Assembly (NCBI GenBank): GCA_025451845.1
Contig: JANWJS010000017.1
Span: forward strand, 1 to 64,000
Reading direction: 5' to 3'
From: Steroidobacteraceae bacterium
GTDB lineage: Bacteria; Pseudomonadota; Gammaproteobacteria; Steroidobacterales; Steroidobacteraceae
DNA: 64,000 nt
Of the stretch, positions 15,675 through 24,572 are shown one piece after another. The translations under genes were made by a program, and so were the position numbers. The notes under the pieces were generated by a model, which was not told where the DNA came from, ran no database searches, and worked only from the letters and a program-made list of their open reading frames with translations. Each line of letters begins with the position of its first letter. Within the stretch, counting starts at the first letter, position 1.

Positions 15675-18646
15675 GTCCATGCCGCCTGGGGGGAGGGGAT
15701 GGCGCCATCCAGCGCGACCGGACCCTCTCCTTCACGTTCGATGGCAAGCGGTACGCAGGCCATCCGGGCGATACGCTCGCTTCCGCGCTGCTCGCAGCGG
15801 GAGTCAGGCTGGTCGCCCGCTCGTTCAAATATCACAGGCCACGGGGAATCGTCACGGCGGGCTCGGAGGAGCCGAACGCGCTGGTGGAACTGCGGACTGG
15901 AGCGCGCCGCGAGCCGAATACGCGCGCGACGGTCGTGGAGCTCTTCGATGGCCTCGAGGCCTGCAGCCAGAATCGCTGGCCGTCGCTCGCCCTCGACCTC
16001 GGGGCGATCAACTCCCTGTTCTCCGCGGTTTTCATCGCCGGCTTCTACTACAAGACGTTCATGTGGCCGGCCGCGTTCTGGGAGAAGGTTTACGAGCCGG
16101 CCATCCGGCGGGCCGCGGGGCTGGGCCGCGCCAGCCTGGAGGCTGATCCGGACACGTACGAGAAGGCGCACGCCTTTTGCGACCTGTTGGTCATCGGCGG
16201 TGGCCCGGGGGGTCTCGCCGCCGCGCTGGCCGCCGGCAGGGCCGGCGCCCGGGTCATCCTCTGCGATGAGGACTTCCTACTCGGCGGGCGCCTGAACGGC
16301 GATCGGCATCAGATCGAAGGCAAGGACGGCGCGCTCTGGGCCACGCAAATCGCCGACGAGCTCACAGCGCTTCCCGAGGTGCGCGTGATGACCCGAACCA
16401 CGGTGTTCGGTGCTTATGACGGCAACACCTACGGAGCGCTGGAGCGCGTGGCGGACCATCTGCGCGAACCAGCCCCGCACCAGGCCCGGCAGCGGGTTTG
16501 GAAGATCGTGGCCCGTCGGACGGTGCTGGCCGCAGGGGCGCTGGAACGGCCGATCGTTTTCGGCGGGAACGATCGCCCCGGTGTCATGCTCGCCGCGGCC
16601 GCGCGTACCTACGTGAATCGCTTCAGAGTGACGCCGGGCCAGCGCATTGCGGTTTTCACTGCGTGCGACGATGGCTGGAAGACGGCTTTTGATCTCAATG
16701 ACGCGCAGGTCGAAGTTCCCGTGCTCGTCGATGCGCGGCGGCAAATTCCGCCGGCGCTCGAGAATCAAGCATCCCGCCGCGGTTTACGTGTCATGTTGGG
16801 CGCGCAGATCCTCGACGCGCATGGCGCCAAGGGAGTCAGCGGCGTCGATGTGCGCGACGAGCGCGGGCGCTCGATGCGAATCGCGGCGGACGCCGTCGCG
16901 GTGGCCGGAGGCTGGAATCCCAACACGGCATTGTCCACCCACCTCGGAGGGCGCCCGCGGTGGTCCGATGAGATCGCTGCGCACCTGCCCGCCGACTTGC
17001 CGCGCGGAATGATCGCCGTCGGCGCGGCGGCCGGCGATTTCTCATTGGCGGGCGCACTGCGTGCGGGCGCGGCGGCCGGCAGGGAGGCGGCAAGCGCCGC
17101 AGGATTCGAGGCGCCGGGGCAGAACTTCCCGCATGTGGATGACGAGGCGGCCAGCGGAGCGCCGCTTTGGTTCGTGCCCGGCTCGCGCGGCAAGGCGTTC
17201 GTGGATTTCCAGCACGACGTGACGACCCAGGACATCGCTCTCGCGGCGCGCGAAGGCTTTCACTCCGCCGAGCTGCTCAAGCGGTATACGACGTTGGGTA
17301 TGGGTACGGATCAGGGCAAGACATCGGCTCTCAACGGACATGCGCTCGTTGCCGCGCTCACGGGACGCGGGCCCGGCGACCTCGGCACCATCGCCTCCCG
17401 ACCCCCTTACACGCCGGTGGCAATCGGCGCTCTCGCGGGAGCGCACGTCGGTCCGCACTTCAGGCCCTGCCGATTCACGCCGAGCCATCGTTGGGCGCAG
17501 AGCCGCGGCGCGACCTTCGTGGATCTCGGTGAGTGGCGGCGGGCGAAAGCATTTCCGCTCAGGGGCGAGGCGGACTGGAAGCAAACGCTGACACGAGAAG
17601 TTCTCGGCGTACGGAGCGGTGTTGGCGTCTGCGATGTCTCGACTCTGGGCAAGATCGACGTCCAGGGCGCGCAAGCCGGCGCTTTCCTCGACCGGGTCTA
17701 CGCGAACATGATCTCGACCCTGTCCGTGGGAAGGACGCGGTACGGCATCATGCTGCGCGAGGACGGAATCGTATTCGATGATGGCACTGTGGCTCGTCTC
17801 GCGCCGGGTCACTTCGTGCTCTCGACGACCAGCGCCCATGCGGTCAAGGTACTGCAGCACCTCGAGCATGCGCGGCAGGTGCTTTGGCCCGAGCTCGACG
17901 TCCAGCTGGCCGCAGTGACGGAGCAATGGGCGCAGTTTGCGGTCGCCGGTCCGCGCTCCCGATCACTCCTGGAACGGCTTCTCGGCGGTGTCGTCGACGT
18001 CTCGAACGCTGCCTTTCCCTTCCTCGCCTGCGCAGAGTTTCGCTGGCAGAGCCGGCCCGCGCGGCTGTTCCGCATTTCCTTCTCCGGAGAGCTCGCCTAC
18101 GAGCTCGCAGTGCCCGCGCGCTGGGGGCATGCCACGATACATGCCATCATGACGGCCGGTGAGCACTTGGGGGTCGTGCCTTATGGCATGGAAACCCTGG
18201 GGACGATGCGCATCGAGAAAGGCCATGTCGCCGGCGCCGAGCTCAATGGCACGACGACGGCGCACGATCTGGGACTCGGGCGAATGATGTCTGCGCAGAA
18301 GGACTACATCGGCCGGGTGCTCGGGGGCAGACCGGGCCTCAACGCGCCCGATAGACCGGCTCTGGTCGGCGTGAAACCTTCGCGGCCGGACGCGAGACTG
18401 CGGGCCGGTGCGCATTTCCTGCGGCTCGGCGCGCAGCCGAGCCTGGCGAACGATCAGGGCTTCCTCAGCTCTGCGACCTTCTCCCCGACCTTGGGGCACT
18501 GGATCGGGCTCGGCTTCCTGAGCGGCGGCGAGAAGCGTATCGGCGAGCGGGTGCGGGCGCATGATCCGTTATCGGGGGGGGATCTCGAGATCGAAGTCAC
18601 GCATCCGGTGTTCTACGACCCGGACGGCAAGCTGCTGCGAGGCTGA
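15671..18646 (+). CDS. soxA: Sarcosine oxidase subunit alpha
   Basis: A 991-aa subunit. Residues ~20-110 form the Fer2-like N-terminal domain (LSFTFDGKRYAGHPGDTLASAL). Residues ~170-480 bind NAD and noncovalent FAD (LLVIGGGPGGLAAALAAG). The C-terminal ~390 residues are a GcvT-type tetrahydrofolate domain (GVGVCDVSTLGKIDVQGAQA, then EKGHVAGAEL). It accepts the imine from SoxB and makes methylene-THF when folate is bound, or releases formaldehyde. Overlap with soxD by 4 bp and a 2-bp gap to soxG show a tight operon. Confidence 0.95.
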   Translation: MSPCRLGGGDGAIQRDRTLSFTFDGKRYAGHPGDTLASALLAAGVRLVARSFKYHRPRGIVTAGSEEPNALVELRTGARREPNTRATVVELFDGLEACSQNRWPSLALDLGAINSLFSAVFIAGFYYKTFMWPAAFWEKVYEPAIRRAAGLGRASLEADPDTYEKAHAFCDLLVIGGGPGGLAAALAAGRAGARVILCDEDFLLGGRLNGDRHQIEGKDGALWATQIADELTALPEVRVMTRTTVFGAYDGNTYGALERVADHLREPAPHQARQRVWKIVARRTVLAAGALERPIVFGGNDRPGVMLAAAARTYVNRFRVTPGQRIAVFTACDDGWKTAFDLNDAQVEVPVLVDARRQIPPALENQASRRGLRVMLGAQILDAHGAKGVSGVDVRDERGRSMRIAADAVAVAGGWNPNTALSTHLGGRPRWSDEIAAHLPADLPRGMIAVGAAAGDFSLAGALRAGAAAGREAASAAGFEAPGQNFPHVDDEAASGAPLWFVPGSRGKAFVDFQHDVTTQDIALAAREGFHSAELLKRYTTLGMGTDQGKTSALNGHALVAALTGRGPGDLGTIASRPPYTPVAIGALAGAHVGPHFRPCRFTPSHRWAQSRGATFVDLGEWRRAKAFPLRGEADWKQTLTREVLGVRSGVGVCDVSTLGKIDVQGAQAGAFLDRVYANMISTLSVGRTRYGIMLREDGIVFDDGTVARLAPGHFVLSTTSAHAVKVLQHLEHARQVLWPELDVQLAAVTEQWAQFAVAGPRSRSLLERLLGGVVDVSNAAFPFLACAEFRWQSRPARLFRISFSGELAYELAVPARWGHATIHAIMTAGEHLGVVPYGMETLGTMRIEKGHVAGAELNGTTTAHDLGLGRMMSAQKDYIGRVLGGRPGLNAPDRPALVGVKPSRPDARLRAGAHFLRLGAQPSLANDQGFLSSATFSPTLGHWIGLGFLSGGEKRIGERVRAHDPLSGGDLEIEVTHPVFYDPDGKLLRG

Positions 18647-18648
18647 GC

Positions 18649-19257
18649 ATGCGCGCGGATCCAACAGACGTCACGAACGGCGCCTTCGCGGGACTGCCGA
18701 CGGCTGCCGGTAGCGGCCGCGGGGTCATTGCCACGGAGCGCGATGGACTCGGAATCGCCCGCATCGTGGCGCGCGGGGCGCACACCGCAAGCATGGCGGA
18801 GCGGGTGCGCACGCATTTCGGCCTGGAGCCAACGAATGCGCCGCGCCGTGCGTACCGTGCAAATGTTGCTGTTGCGGGTATCGGCCCGGGGTCTTGGCTC
18901 GCGATTCACGACCATGCGGGTAACGCGTTCGCGGAATCCTTGCGGTCATTGTTCGGCGAGGTCGCGTCCGTTTCCGATCAGAGCGATGCCTATGCCATCC
19001 TTCGGCTCACCGGTCCCAAGGTGCGCGAAACTCTGGCCAAGCTGATCCCCATCGACATTCACCCCCGGAGCTTTCAGGTGAATGACGTCGCGCAGACCGT
19101 GTGCGGCTATATGAACGTCATATTGTGGCGCGTGGAGGACACCGTCGAGAGCGATCCTGCATTCGAGATCTGGGCTGGACGCAGCCTCGCGCGCAGCCTG
19201 TATCAGGCGATCTCCCACGGCGCAGCGGAGTTTGGCTTCGTGAGGCAGACCGCTTGA
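18649..19257 (+). CDS. soxG: Sarcosine oxidase subunit gamma
   Basis: A 202-aa subunit of the heterotetramer, with the pattern typical of SoxG: GPGSWLAI in the middle, then SDQSDAYAILRLTGPKVRETLAKL and a final FEIWAGRSLARSLYQAI. It resembles a shortened GcvT fold and has a structural role. It ends overlapping the TTG start of the MFS gene. Confidence 0.93.
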   Translation: MRADPTDVTNGAFAGLPTAAGSGRGVIATERDGLGIARIVARGAHTASMAERVRTHFGLEPTNAPRRAYRANVAVAGIGPGSWLAIHDHAGNAFAESLRSLFGEVASVSDQSDAYAILRLTGPKVRETLAKLIPIDIHPRSFQVNDVAQTVCGYMNVILWRVEDTVESDPAFEIWAGRSLARSLYQAISHGAAEFGFVRQTA

Positions 19258-20621
19258 GCGACGTACAAGCCGGCACGGACCCTGCAGTCGCGCCGCGAGA
19301 CTACACGGGGCCCATCCAGACCGCTTCGCTGGCGGAACGGTGGTACGTCGCCGTCATGATGTGCCTCGTTTACACCTTGAGCATCTGTGATCGCTACTCG
19401 ATATCCACCGTGCTCGAGCCCATCCGACGGGAACTGCATCTCTCGGATGCGAACATTGCCTTCCTCACTGGCGTGTCGCTGGCCATCTTCTATGTCATTT
19501 TCGGCTTTCCGCTCTCGTGGCTGATCGACCGCCGCAGCCGCCGTAACATCATCGGGATTTGCCTCATCGCATGGTCCTTGTTGACCGTGGCCACGGGGCT
19601 CGCACGCAGTTACTGGCAGCTGCTCTGGGCACGGATCGGCGTGGGGGTCGGCGAAGCCGGCGGCACACCCGGCGCCAACTCCATGCTCTCGGATTTCTTT
19701 CCGGCAGCGCGCCGGCCCATGGCCTTGTCGGTCTTTGCCCTGGGGGCGCCGATCGGCGCTTGGCTCGGCTCGCAGGTGGCAGGGGCGATTGCCTACCGAC
19801 TCGGCTGGCGCACGATGTTCCTCGCCCTCGGAATACCGGGAGTCCTCGCGGGGCTGCTCGTACTGTTCAGCATTCGCGAGCCGCGGCGCGGATGCCTCGA
19901 TGACTGCGATGCGCGCGCCGCGGCGCCTTCCTTCCTCGAGACGATGCGTTTCCTCTTGCGCCAGCGCTCCGCCGTGCACTCCATACTCGCCCAGTCCCTG
20001 ACCGCGCTGTGGGGTTGGGGTCTCATGTGGTGGACGCCCGCGTTCCTGATGCGCAGCTACTCGCTCAATGTGGCGCAGGCCGGCGGTATTCTCGGCCCCA
20101 TCCATCTGATAGGCGGCAGCGCGGCGATGGTCGGCAGCACCTGGCTGCTTTCCCGCCGCTCGCTTGCCGATGAGCGGCGCGTCATGCGGCTGCTCGGCCT
20201 CAACATCGCTCTCGCCACCGTCGTGACGGCGGTCATCTACTCGAGCCACTCCCTGGTGCTCACGAAGGCACTCTTCTGGCTGTATATACCGTCCATCTAC
20301 GTATACCTCGGACCGGGTTTCGGGATCCTGAACAATCTCGCGCAGCCCAAGATGCGCGCCATGTACTGCGCGGTGCTGCTCTTCCTCGCCAACATCTGCA
20401 ATCTCGTCGTCGCGCCGCAGATGGTCGGGATCCTGAGCGACTGGTTCGCGCCCCATCACGTCGCCGACGCGGAGTCGCTGCGGCTCGCGATGCTCTGCCT
20501 CGTGCCTACGGGCTTCTGGGCCGCCTGGCATTACTGGCTGTCGGCACGCGACCTGTTGGAAGATGAGCAGCTCGCAATCCGTGCCGCGGCCGAAGGGCCG
20601 GTTGGCGCTCCGTCTGCTTGA
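19254..20621 (+). CDS. MFS transporter co-transcribed with sox genes
   Basis: A 455-aa, 12-helix carrier. The start is TTG 19254, overlapping the soxG stop, because the next in-frame ATG would remove most of helix 1. The loop 2-3 motif WLIDRRSRRNIIG and the helix-4 segment RIGVGVGEAGGTPGANSML match the spinster-like MFS proteins common in catabolic loci of sphingomonads and relatives. The operon position suggests uptake of an N-methylated amino acid or export of a breakdown product. Substrate cannot be read from sequence. Confidence 0.82.
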   Translation: MSDVQAGTDPAVAPRDYTGPIQTASLAERWYVAVMMCLVYTLSICDRYSISTVLEPIRRELHLSDANIAFLTGVSLAIFYVIFGFPLSWLIDRRSRRNIIGICLIAWSLLTVATGLARSYWQLLWARIGVGVGEAGGTPGANSMLSDFFPAARRPMALSVFALGAPIGAWLGSQVAGAIAYRLGWRTMFLALGIPGVLAGLLVLFSIREPRRGCLDDCDARAAAPSFLETMRFLLRQRSAVHSILAQSLTALWGWGLMWWTPAFLMRSYSLNVAQAGGILGPIHLIGGSAAMVGSTWLLSRRSLADERRVMRLLGLNIALATVVTAVIYSSHSLVLTKALFWLYIPSIYVYLGPGFGILNNLAQPKMRAMYCAVLLFLANICNLVVAPQMVGILSDWFAPHHVADAESLRLAMLCLVPTGFWAAWHYWLSARDLLEDEQLAIRAAAEGPVGAPSA

Positions 20622-20683
20622 GCATCGGTTGCGGGTGGTGAGCATGCTGGAGCGCAAACTGCTCTGACGGTAAGAGATCCGCA

Positions 20684-22396
20684 ATGCTGATCCGACGTCA
20701 ATCCGAGTTTCCTGCCGCGAACGAGTACTTTCGCCCACCTGCGGGCGCTCGCGCCGCACCGGAGTTCTCGGGACTGTTGCATATCAGGCAGGGACGGATC
20801 GAGACGGACCCGCGACTCGAGAATCCGAGAATCCAGGGGCGCGACGCACGGCTCTTCCCGCGCATCACGCTCGGCTTCGTCTCCAACGGGGATGTTCTGG
20901 TGCCTCTGCAACGCGGACAGATCGTCGCGGAGCACGGCCCGGCCGAGGTTCCGAGCTACTGGTCCGTCATCCCGCAATTCGGCCGGATCTGGCGCGATCC
21001 GAGTGAGGATGGCCCTTGGTCGCGCGCGGCGTTCCCGCTGATGCTGGTGTCGGATACGGAGAATCACGCGCATCAGGGCGTGGCCACCTTCAGGTACCAG
21101 GGACGCGAGGTCAGCGAGCTCCAATTCCAGTTCGCGCAACAGACCGCGCCCTATCTGCTGCAGCAGCATTTCATCGGGTGGGGCCGGGTACGAATGAAGT
21201 TTGCGCCGCTCGCCGGTCGCGAGGCGGCGCGGCACCGCGCCTCGGCGCAGGCGGAGCTGGCACGGCGGCTGCCGCACCGGCCGTGGGCGGATCTCCTTCG
21301 AGAGGCACCTGCGCACTCGCTGGATGGCTTCGGTGGGCCGGTGCTCGAGCGCTGGCGCGTCATCGCAGCTCTCGTCCGGGACGGCACGATCTACCACCAG
21401 GAGTCTTCGACATCCTACGGAGACTATCCCTATCCGCTCGAGATGCGCTTTGGGGTCCGCTCCGTCATGAAGAGCATCGGGGCACCGCTCGCGCTGCTGC
21501 GGCTCGCGCAAGTATACGGACCGTACGTCCTCACGCTGAAAATCGGCGACTACGTGGCCGGGCTCGATCCGAAGTATCGCGCAGTCCGCTTCATCGACGC
21601 GGCGAACATGGCCACCGGATTTGGCGGCACGGGAAGTTGGAGCACTCAGCCAAACGACCCGCTCGATGGTTATCTGGAAGGGGATTACGAGGCATGGTTC
21701 GCGGCGCCTTCCCACCGAGATAAAGTGCGGCAGATCAGGCGTTCGCTGCGCCCGTACCCTTGGGATCCGGGTACGGTGATGCGTTACCGCGACCAGGATT
21801 TCTATCTCCTCGGTGCAGCGATAGACCGCTTCGTCAAAACCGTGCGCGGCCCGCGGGCCGATGCCTGGGACTTGCTGCAGAGCGAGGTATTCGAGCCCAT
21901 CGGCATCGCGTACGCGCCCACCGTGCGAACACGAGAGTCCAGGAGCCGGCGCGGGCTGCCTTGGTTCAACGCAGGCTACTACCCGACCCTGGATGATCTC
22001 GCGAAAATCGCGATCCTGTACCAGAGCCGCGGCGCACATCGTGGCGAGCAGATCCTGCATCGCGGCCTCACCGAAGGGCTGCTGAGCGCGCGCGGCGCCC
22101 TGGCGAAGCAAGCCGATCTGTCTCTCGGAGGCGAGGGAAGCCCCGGCCCCACGGCAGCGAATGGCGAGCTCTACCAAATGGGATTCCACTTCAGGCCCTA
22201 CCTCGACACCCGAGGCAAGCCGTACCATGTACCCACGATGTGGGGCGCGGGCGAAAGCGAAGTGATCTTGTATCCGAACGGCATGATCTCGATCGTGATT
22301 GCGAAAGCCCTGGAGTTGGCTCCCGGGGAGACCGCCAGGTCGAATGCCGGTTCCGAAACGGTTCGGGCAGTGGAACGCTTCAAACCCTTCGATTGA
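20684..22396 (+). CDS. Serine hydrolase, beta-lactamase class C-like
   Basis: A 570-aa cytoplasmic-looking protein (no signal peptide) of the beta-lactamase/esterase superfamily. FGVRSVMKSIGAPLAL carries a Ser-x-x-Lys catalytic motif near residue 263, MRYRDQDFYLLGAAID provides the Tyr motif, and WGAGESEVILYPNG is near the usual third box. The first ~200 residues form an unassigned N-terminal domain, making it longer than typical class C enzymes (~380 aa). It follows the MFS gene by 62 bp. It may hydrolyse an ester or amide precursor of the amine catabolised here; that is inference from location. Confidence 0.72.
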   Translation: MLIRRQSEFPAANEYFRPPAGARAAPEFSGLLHIRQGRIETDPRLENPRIQGRDARLFPRITLGFVSNGDVLVPLQRGQIVAEHGPAEVPSYWSVIPQFGRIWRDPSEDGPWSRAAFPLMLVSDTENHAHQGVATFRYQGREVSELQFQFAQQTAPYLLQQHFIGWGRVRMKFAPLAGREAARHRASAQAELARRLPHRPWADLLREAPAHSLDGFGGPVLERWRVIAALVRDGTIYHQESSTSYGDYPYPLEMRFGVRSVMKSIGAPLALLRLAQVYGPYVLTLKIGDYVAGLDPKYRAVRFIDAANMATGFGGTGSWSTQPNDPLDGYLEGDYEAWFAAPSHRDKVRQIRRSLRPYPWDPGTVMRYRDQDFYLLGAAIDRFVKTVRGPRADAWDLLQSEVFEPIGIAYAPTVRTRESRSRRGLPWFNAGYYPTLDDLAKIAILYQSRGAHRGEQILHRGLTEGLLSARGALAKQADLSLGGEGSPGPTAANGELYQMGFHFRPYLDTRGKPYHVPTMWGAGESEVILYPNGMISIVIAKALELAPGETARSNAGSETVRAVERFKPFD

Positions 22397-22442
22397 GAAC
22401 GCGAAGCCGACGAATGTTTCGATCCAGCGGGATACGGCCGTG

Positions 22443-23462
22443 ATGCGCTCGATTCCGGTAGTCGATGTGACACCGCTCTTCGATGCGGCGCCGCTGGAGT
22501 GGGGGATCCCTGACCGGGCGCTGGCCGCGGCGGCTCGGGACATCGGCTTCGTGTGTATCCGGGGATTGCCGCGCGAGGCGGCGCCCGGCCCGGCCGAAAT
22601 CGGACGCCTGCTCGCCATTTTCAAGCTGCAAGAGGCCGCTAAACGCCGCCTGTATCGGCGCAAGTTCGCGCCTGGGAATCCCAATGTATATCGCGGCTGG
22701 TTTCCGTTGCAGCCGGGGAACCTGACCTCCAAGGAAGGGATCGACCTCGGCGCCGATCTGGTCCATGGATCGGCCCTCACCGCCCCCGGCGACCCCCTGC
22801 GCGAGCCCAGTCCGCTGCCGGATGACGGCAACTTGCCTGGCTGGCGCCAGGCCGCTGCCGCCTATTACGTGGCAATGGAGAAGGTGGCGCAGGTGTTGAT
22901 GCGCTCGCTCGCGCGCGGCTTCGGTTTGCGCGCGGACTACTTCGACGAGTCATTTCGCCGAGGACTCTCGACGTTGCGGCTGATCCGATATCCACCGCGC
23001 GATCCCGCGGAGCTCGCCACGGTGCAGGATCCTGCGGTGTGGGTGGAATTCGAGGGGATGCGGCGATATCTCGTCGGCGCGCCGCACACGGACTCGGGCT
23101 TCGTCACGCTTCTGGCACAAGACGGTGTTGCAGGACTTCAGGCGCGCTCGCGATGCGGAGATTGGGTCGACGTGCCGCCACTCGAGGGCACGCTGGTGGT
23201 CAACTTCGGTCAGGTGCTCGAGCAGTGGTCGGCGGGTCGGATACGCGCGACGGAGCACCGGGTGTTGGGCTCTGGGCTGGAGCGCTTCTCCATTCCCTTT
23301 TTCTATGAGGCCCGTGGGGATGCAACGATTGCGCCCTTGCCGATTGACCGGCGGGACCTCTTCATGCCGTTCGAGTACGGAGATTTTCTCTGGAAGCGCA
23401 TGACATCCTTCGTCGAGTTTCGCGGCATGGAGCGCGAGCGATCTGAGCAGCGTGCCCGCTGA
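22443..23462 (+). CDS. Isopenicillin-N-synthase-like Fe(II)/2-oxoglutarate oxygenase
   Basis: A 339-aa non-heme iron oxygenase. The N-terminal DIOX_N part runs IPVVDVTPLF to GFVCIRGLP. The iron triad is His and Asp in APHTDSGFVTLLAQD and a distal His in RATEHRVLG. RFSIPFFYEAR includes the Arg-x-Ser that binds 2-oxoglutarate. ATG 22443 is chosen for homology to IPNS-type N-termini; an upstream extension overlaps the preceding gene. It could hydroxylate or demethylate a substrate feeding the HD-domain protein two genes on. Enzymes of this class also make ethylene or oxidise nucleobases. Confidence 0.85.
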   Translation: MRSIPVVDVTPLFDAAPLEWGIPDRALAAAARDIGFVCIRGLPREAAPGPAEIGRLLAIFKLQEAAKRRLYRRKFAPGNPNVYRGWFPLQPGNLTSKEGIDLGADLVHGSALTAPGDPLREPSPLPDDGNLPGWRQAAAAYYVAMEKVAQVLMRSLARGFGLRADYFDESFRRGLSTLRLIRYPPRDPAELATVQDPAVWVEFEGMRRYLVGAPHTDSGFVTLLAQDGVAGLQARSRCGDWVDVPPLEGTLVVNFGQVLEQWSAGRIRATEHRVLGSGLERFSIPFFYEARGDATIAPLPIDRRDLFMPFEYGDFLWKRMTSFVEFRGMERERSEQRAR

Positions 23463-23486
23463 GCGAGTCAATGGAGAGAGATCGAT

Positions 23487-23924
23487 ATGCCCGAATCACC
23501 AGTCTGCGAGCTGTCCCAGGGCGCCGCCGCGCGCGGCCGTTGTCAGTGTGGAGGAGTGCGGTTCGAAGTCCACGGCCCCCTTCGCGCCGTCATCTACTGT
23601 CATTGCGCCATGTGCCGCCGTCTGAACGGCCATTTCGCCGCCGCTACCGCCTGCGCCCCGGCGCACTTGCGCCTGCTGTCAGCGCAGTCGCTGCGCTGGT
23701 ACGCCTCTTCGGAGACCGCTCGGCGGGGTTTTTGCGGTACCTGCGGCTCGCAGCTGTTCTGGGAGCCTGTCCACGGCGGGCATATCAGCATCTGGGCTGG
23801 ATCGCTGGATACGCCGACGGGGCTGAAGGCGTCGATGCACATCTTTGTCGCCGAAAAGGGTGACTACTACGGGATTGCGGATGGCCTGCCGCAATGGCAG
23901 GGAGCCTCCCCGCCGGACGATTGA
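23487..23924 (+). CDS. GFA-family (glutathione-dependent formaldehyde-activating-like) protein
   Basis: A 145-aa zinc protein of the Gfa/CENP-V family. Cys clusters appear as GRCQCGGVRFEV, YCHCAMCRR and CGTCGSQLFW, matching the two-zinc scaffold. The best-known member was described as aiding condensation of formaldehyde with glutathione, although this activity is disputed. Here the context is suggestive, because Rieske, Sox and possibly dioxygenase reactions nearby release formaldehyde from N-methyl groups. It is 24 bp downstream of the IPNS-like gene. Confidence 0.85.
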   Translation: MPESPVCELSQGAAARGRCQCGGVRFEVHGPLRAVIYCHCAMCRRLNGHFAAATACAPAHLRLLSAQSLRWYASSETARRGFCGTCGSQLFWEPVHGGHISIWAGSLDTPTGLKASMHIFVAEKGDYYGIADGLPQWQGASPPDD

Positions 23925-23927
23925 GCA

Positions 23928-23961
23928 GATTGTTGACAATTAACAATCGGCCTGCTTGAAT
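23928..23961 (+). promoter_or_regulatory. Promoter with overlapping operator, likely GntR-controlled
   Basis: GATTGTT (23928-23934) and AACAATC (23942-23948) form a perfect 7-bp inverted repeat. Nested in it, ATTGT-TG-ACAAT (23929-23940) is a second near-palindrome of the type FCD GntR regulators bind. A perfect -35 TTGACA (23933-23938) lies inside it, with TTGAAT (23956-23961) at 17-bp spacing as a -10. The next operon contains a GntR/FCD gene, so autoregulation is likely. Confidence 0.6.
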
Positions 23962-23986
23962 CCCTGGAAAGCGGTCCGGGGCAGCC

Positions 23987-24562
23987 ATGCACACAGTGAG
24001 CTTCCGGCAAATGAAGGAGGGTACCGAGGCCGAGTACCTGTTCCTGAATCGCCTGGAACGCGAATACATCCGGCGATTGCCGGATCGCATCCTGCACGCG
24101 CTGCGCGCCCTGGATGACGGATTGGACGGCTATCAGGTCACGCGGCTCGCCCATTGCCTGCAGACCGCCACCCGGGCCGAGGCGGACGGCGCCGACGAAG
24201 AGATGATCGTCGCCGCACTGGTGCACGACTTGGGCGACGGCCTCGCGCCGGAAAATCACTCCAACTATGCCGCGGAGATCATCCGGCCCTACGTCAGAGC
24301 CGAGGTCACCTGGGTCGTCGAGCACCACGGCGTATTCCAAAAGGTCTACTACGCGCATTTCTTCGGTGAAGATCCGGAGCTGCGCGCCACCTACCGGGAT
24401 CATCCCTACTACGCGAGTTGTGTCCGGTTCTGCGAGAGATGGGATCAGGCGTCTTTCGACCCCGACTATCCCACCCGCTCGCTCGAGCATTTCGAGCCGC
24501 TGGTGCGCAGGATCTTCTCGCGCCGGGCATTCGACCCTGAAGTCATCGGTCCCAACGTATGA
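23987..24562 (+). CDS. HD-domain protein of the PhnZ/MIOX-like mixed-valent diiron class
   Basis: A 191-aa HD protein. Candidate metal ligands are His56, His80-Asp81, His91, His113/114 and Asp153 (ERWDQASFDP), a set like that of the diiron oxygenases PhnZ and myo-inositol oxygenase. The substrate-gating Tyr/Glu pair of PhnZ is not conserved at the aligned positions, so the substrate probably differs. It is the first gene of an operon with a dehydrogenase, GntR regulator and two TmpA-like dioxygenases. In PhnY-PhnZ and TmpA-TmpB pathways, a 2OG oxygenase hydroxylates next to a leaving group and the HD enzyme then cleaves the C-P or C-C bond. A plain phosphohydrolase role is the alternative. 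Confidence 0.72.
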   Translation: MHTVSFRQMKEGTEAEYLFLNRLEREYIRRLPDRILHALRALDDGLDGYQVTRLAHCLQTATRAEADGADEEMIVAALVHDLGDGLAPENHSNYAAEIIRPYVRAEVTWVVEHHGVFQKVYYAHFFGEDPELRATYRDHPYYASCVRFCERWDQASFDPDYPTRSLEHFEPLVRRIFSRRAFDPEVIGPNV

Positions 24563-24572
24563 GGCGCACGTG

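Noticed and set aside
20531-22831. Long minus-strand frame opposite the serine hydrolase
   Set aside because: It is a high-GC antisense shadow of two well-supported plus-strand genes and shows no family motifs.
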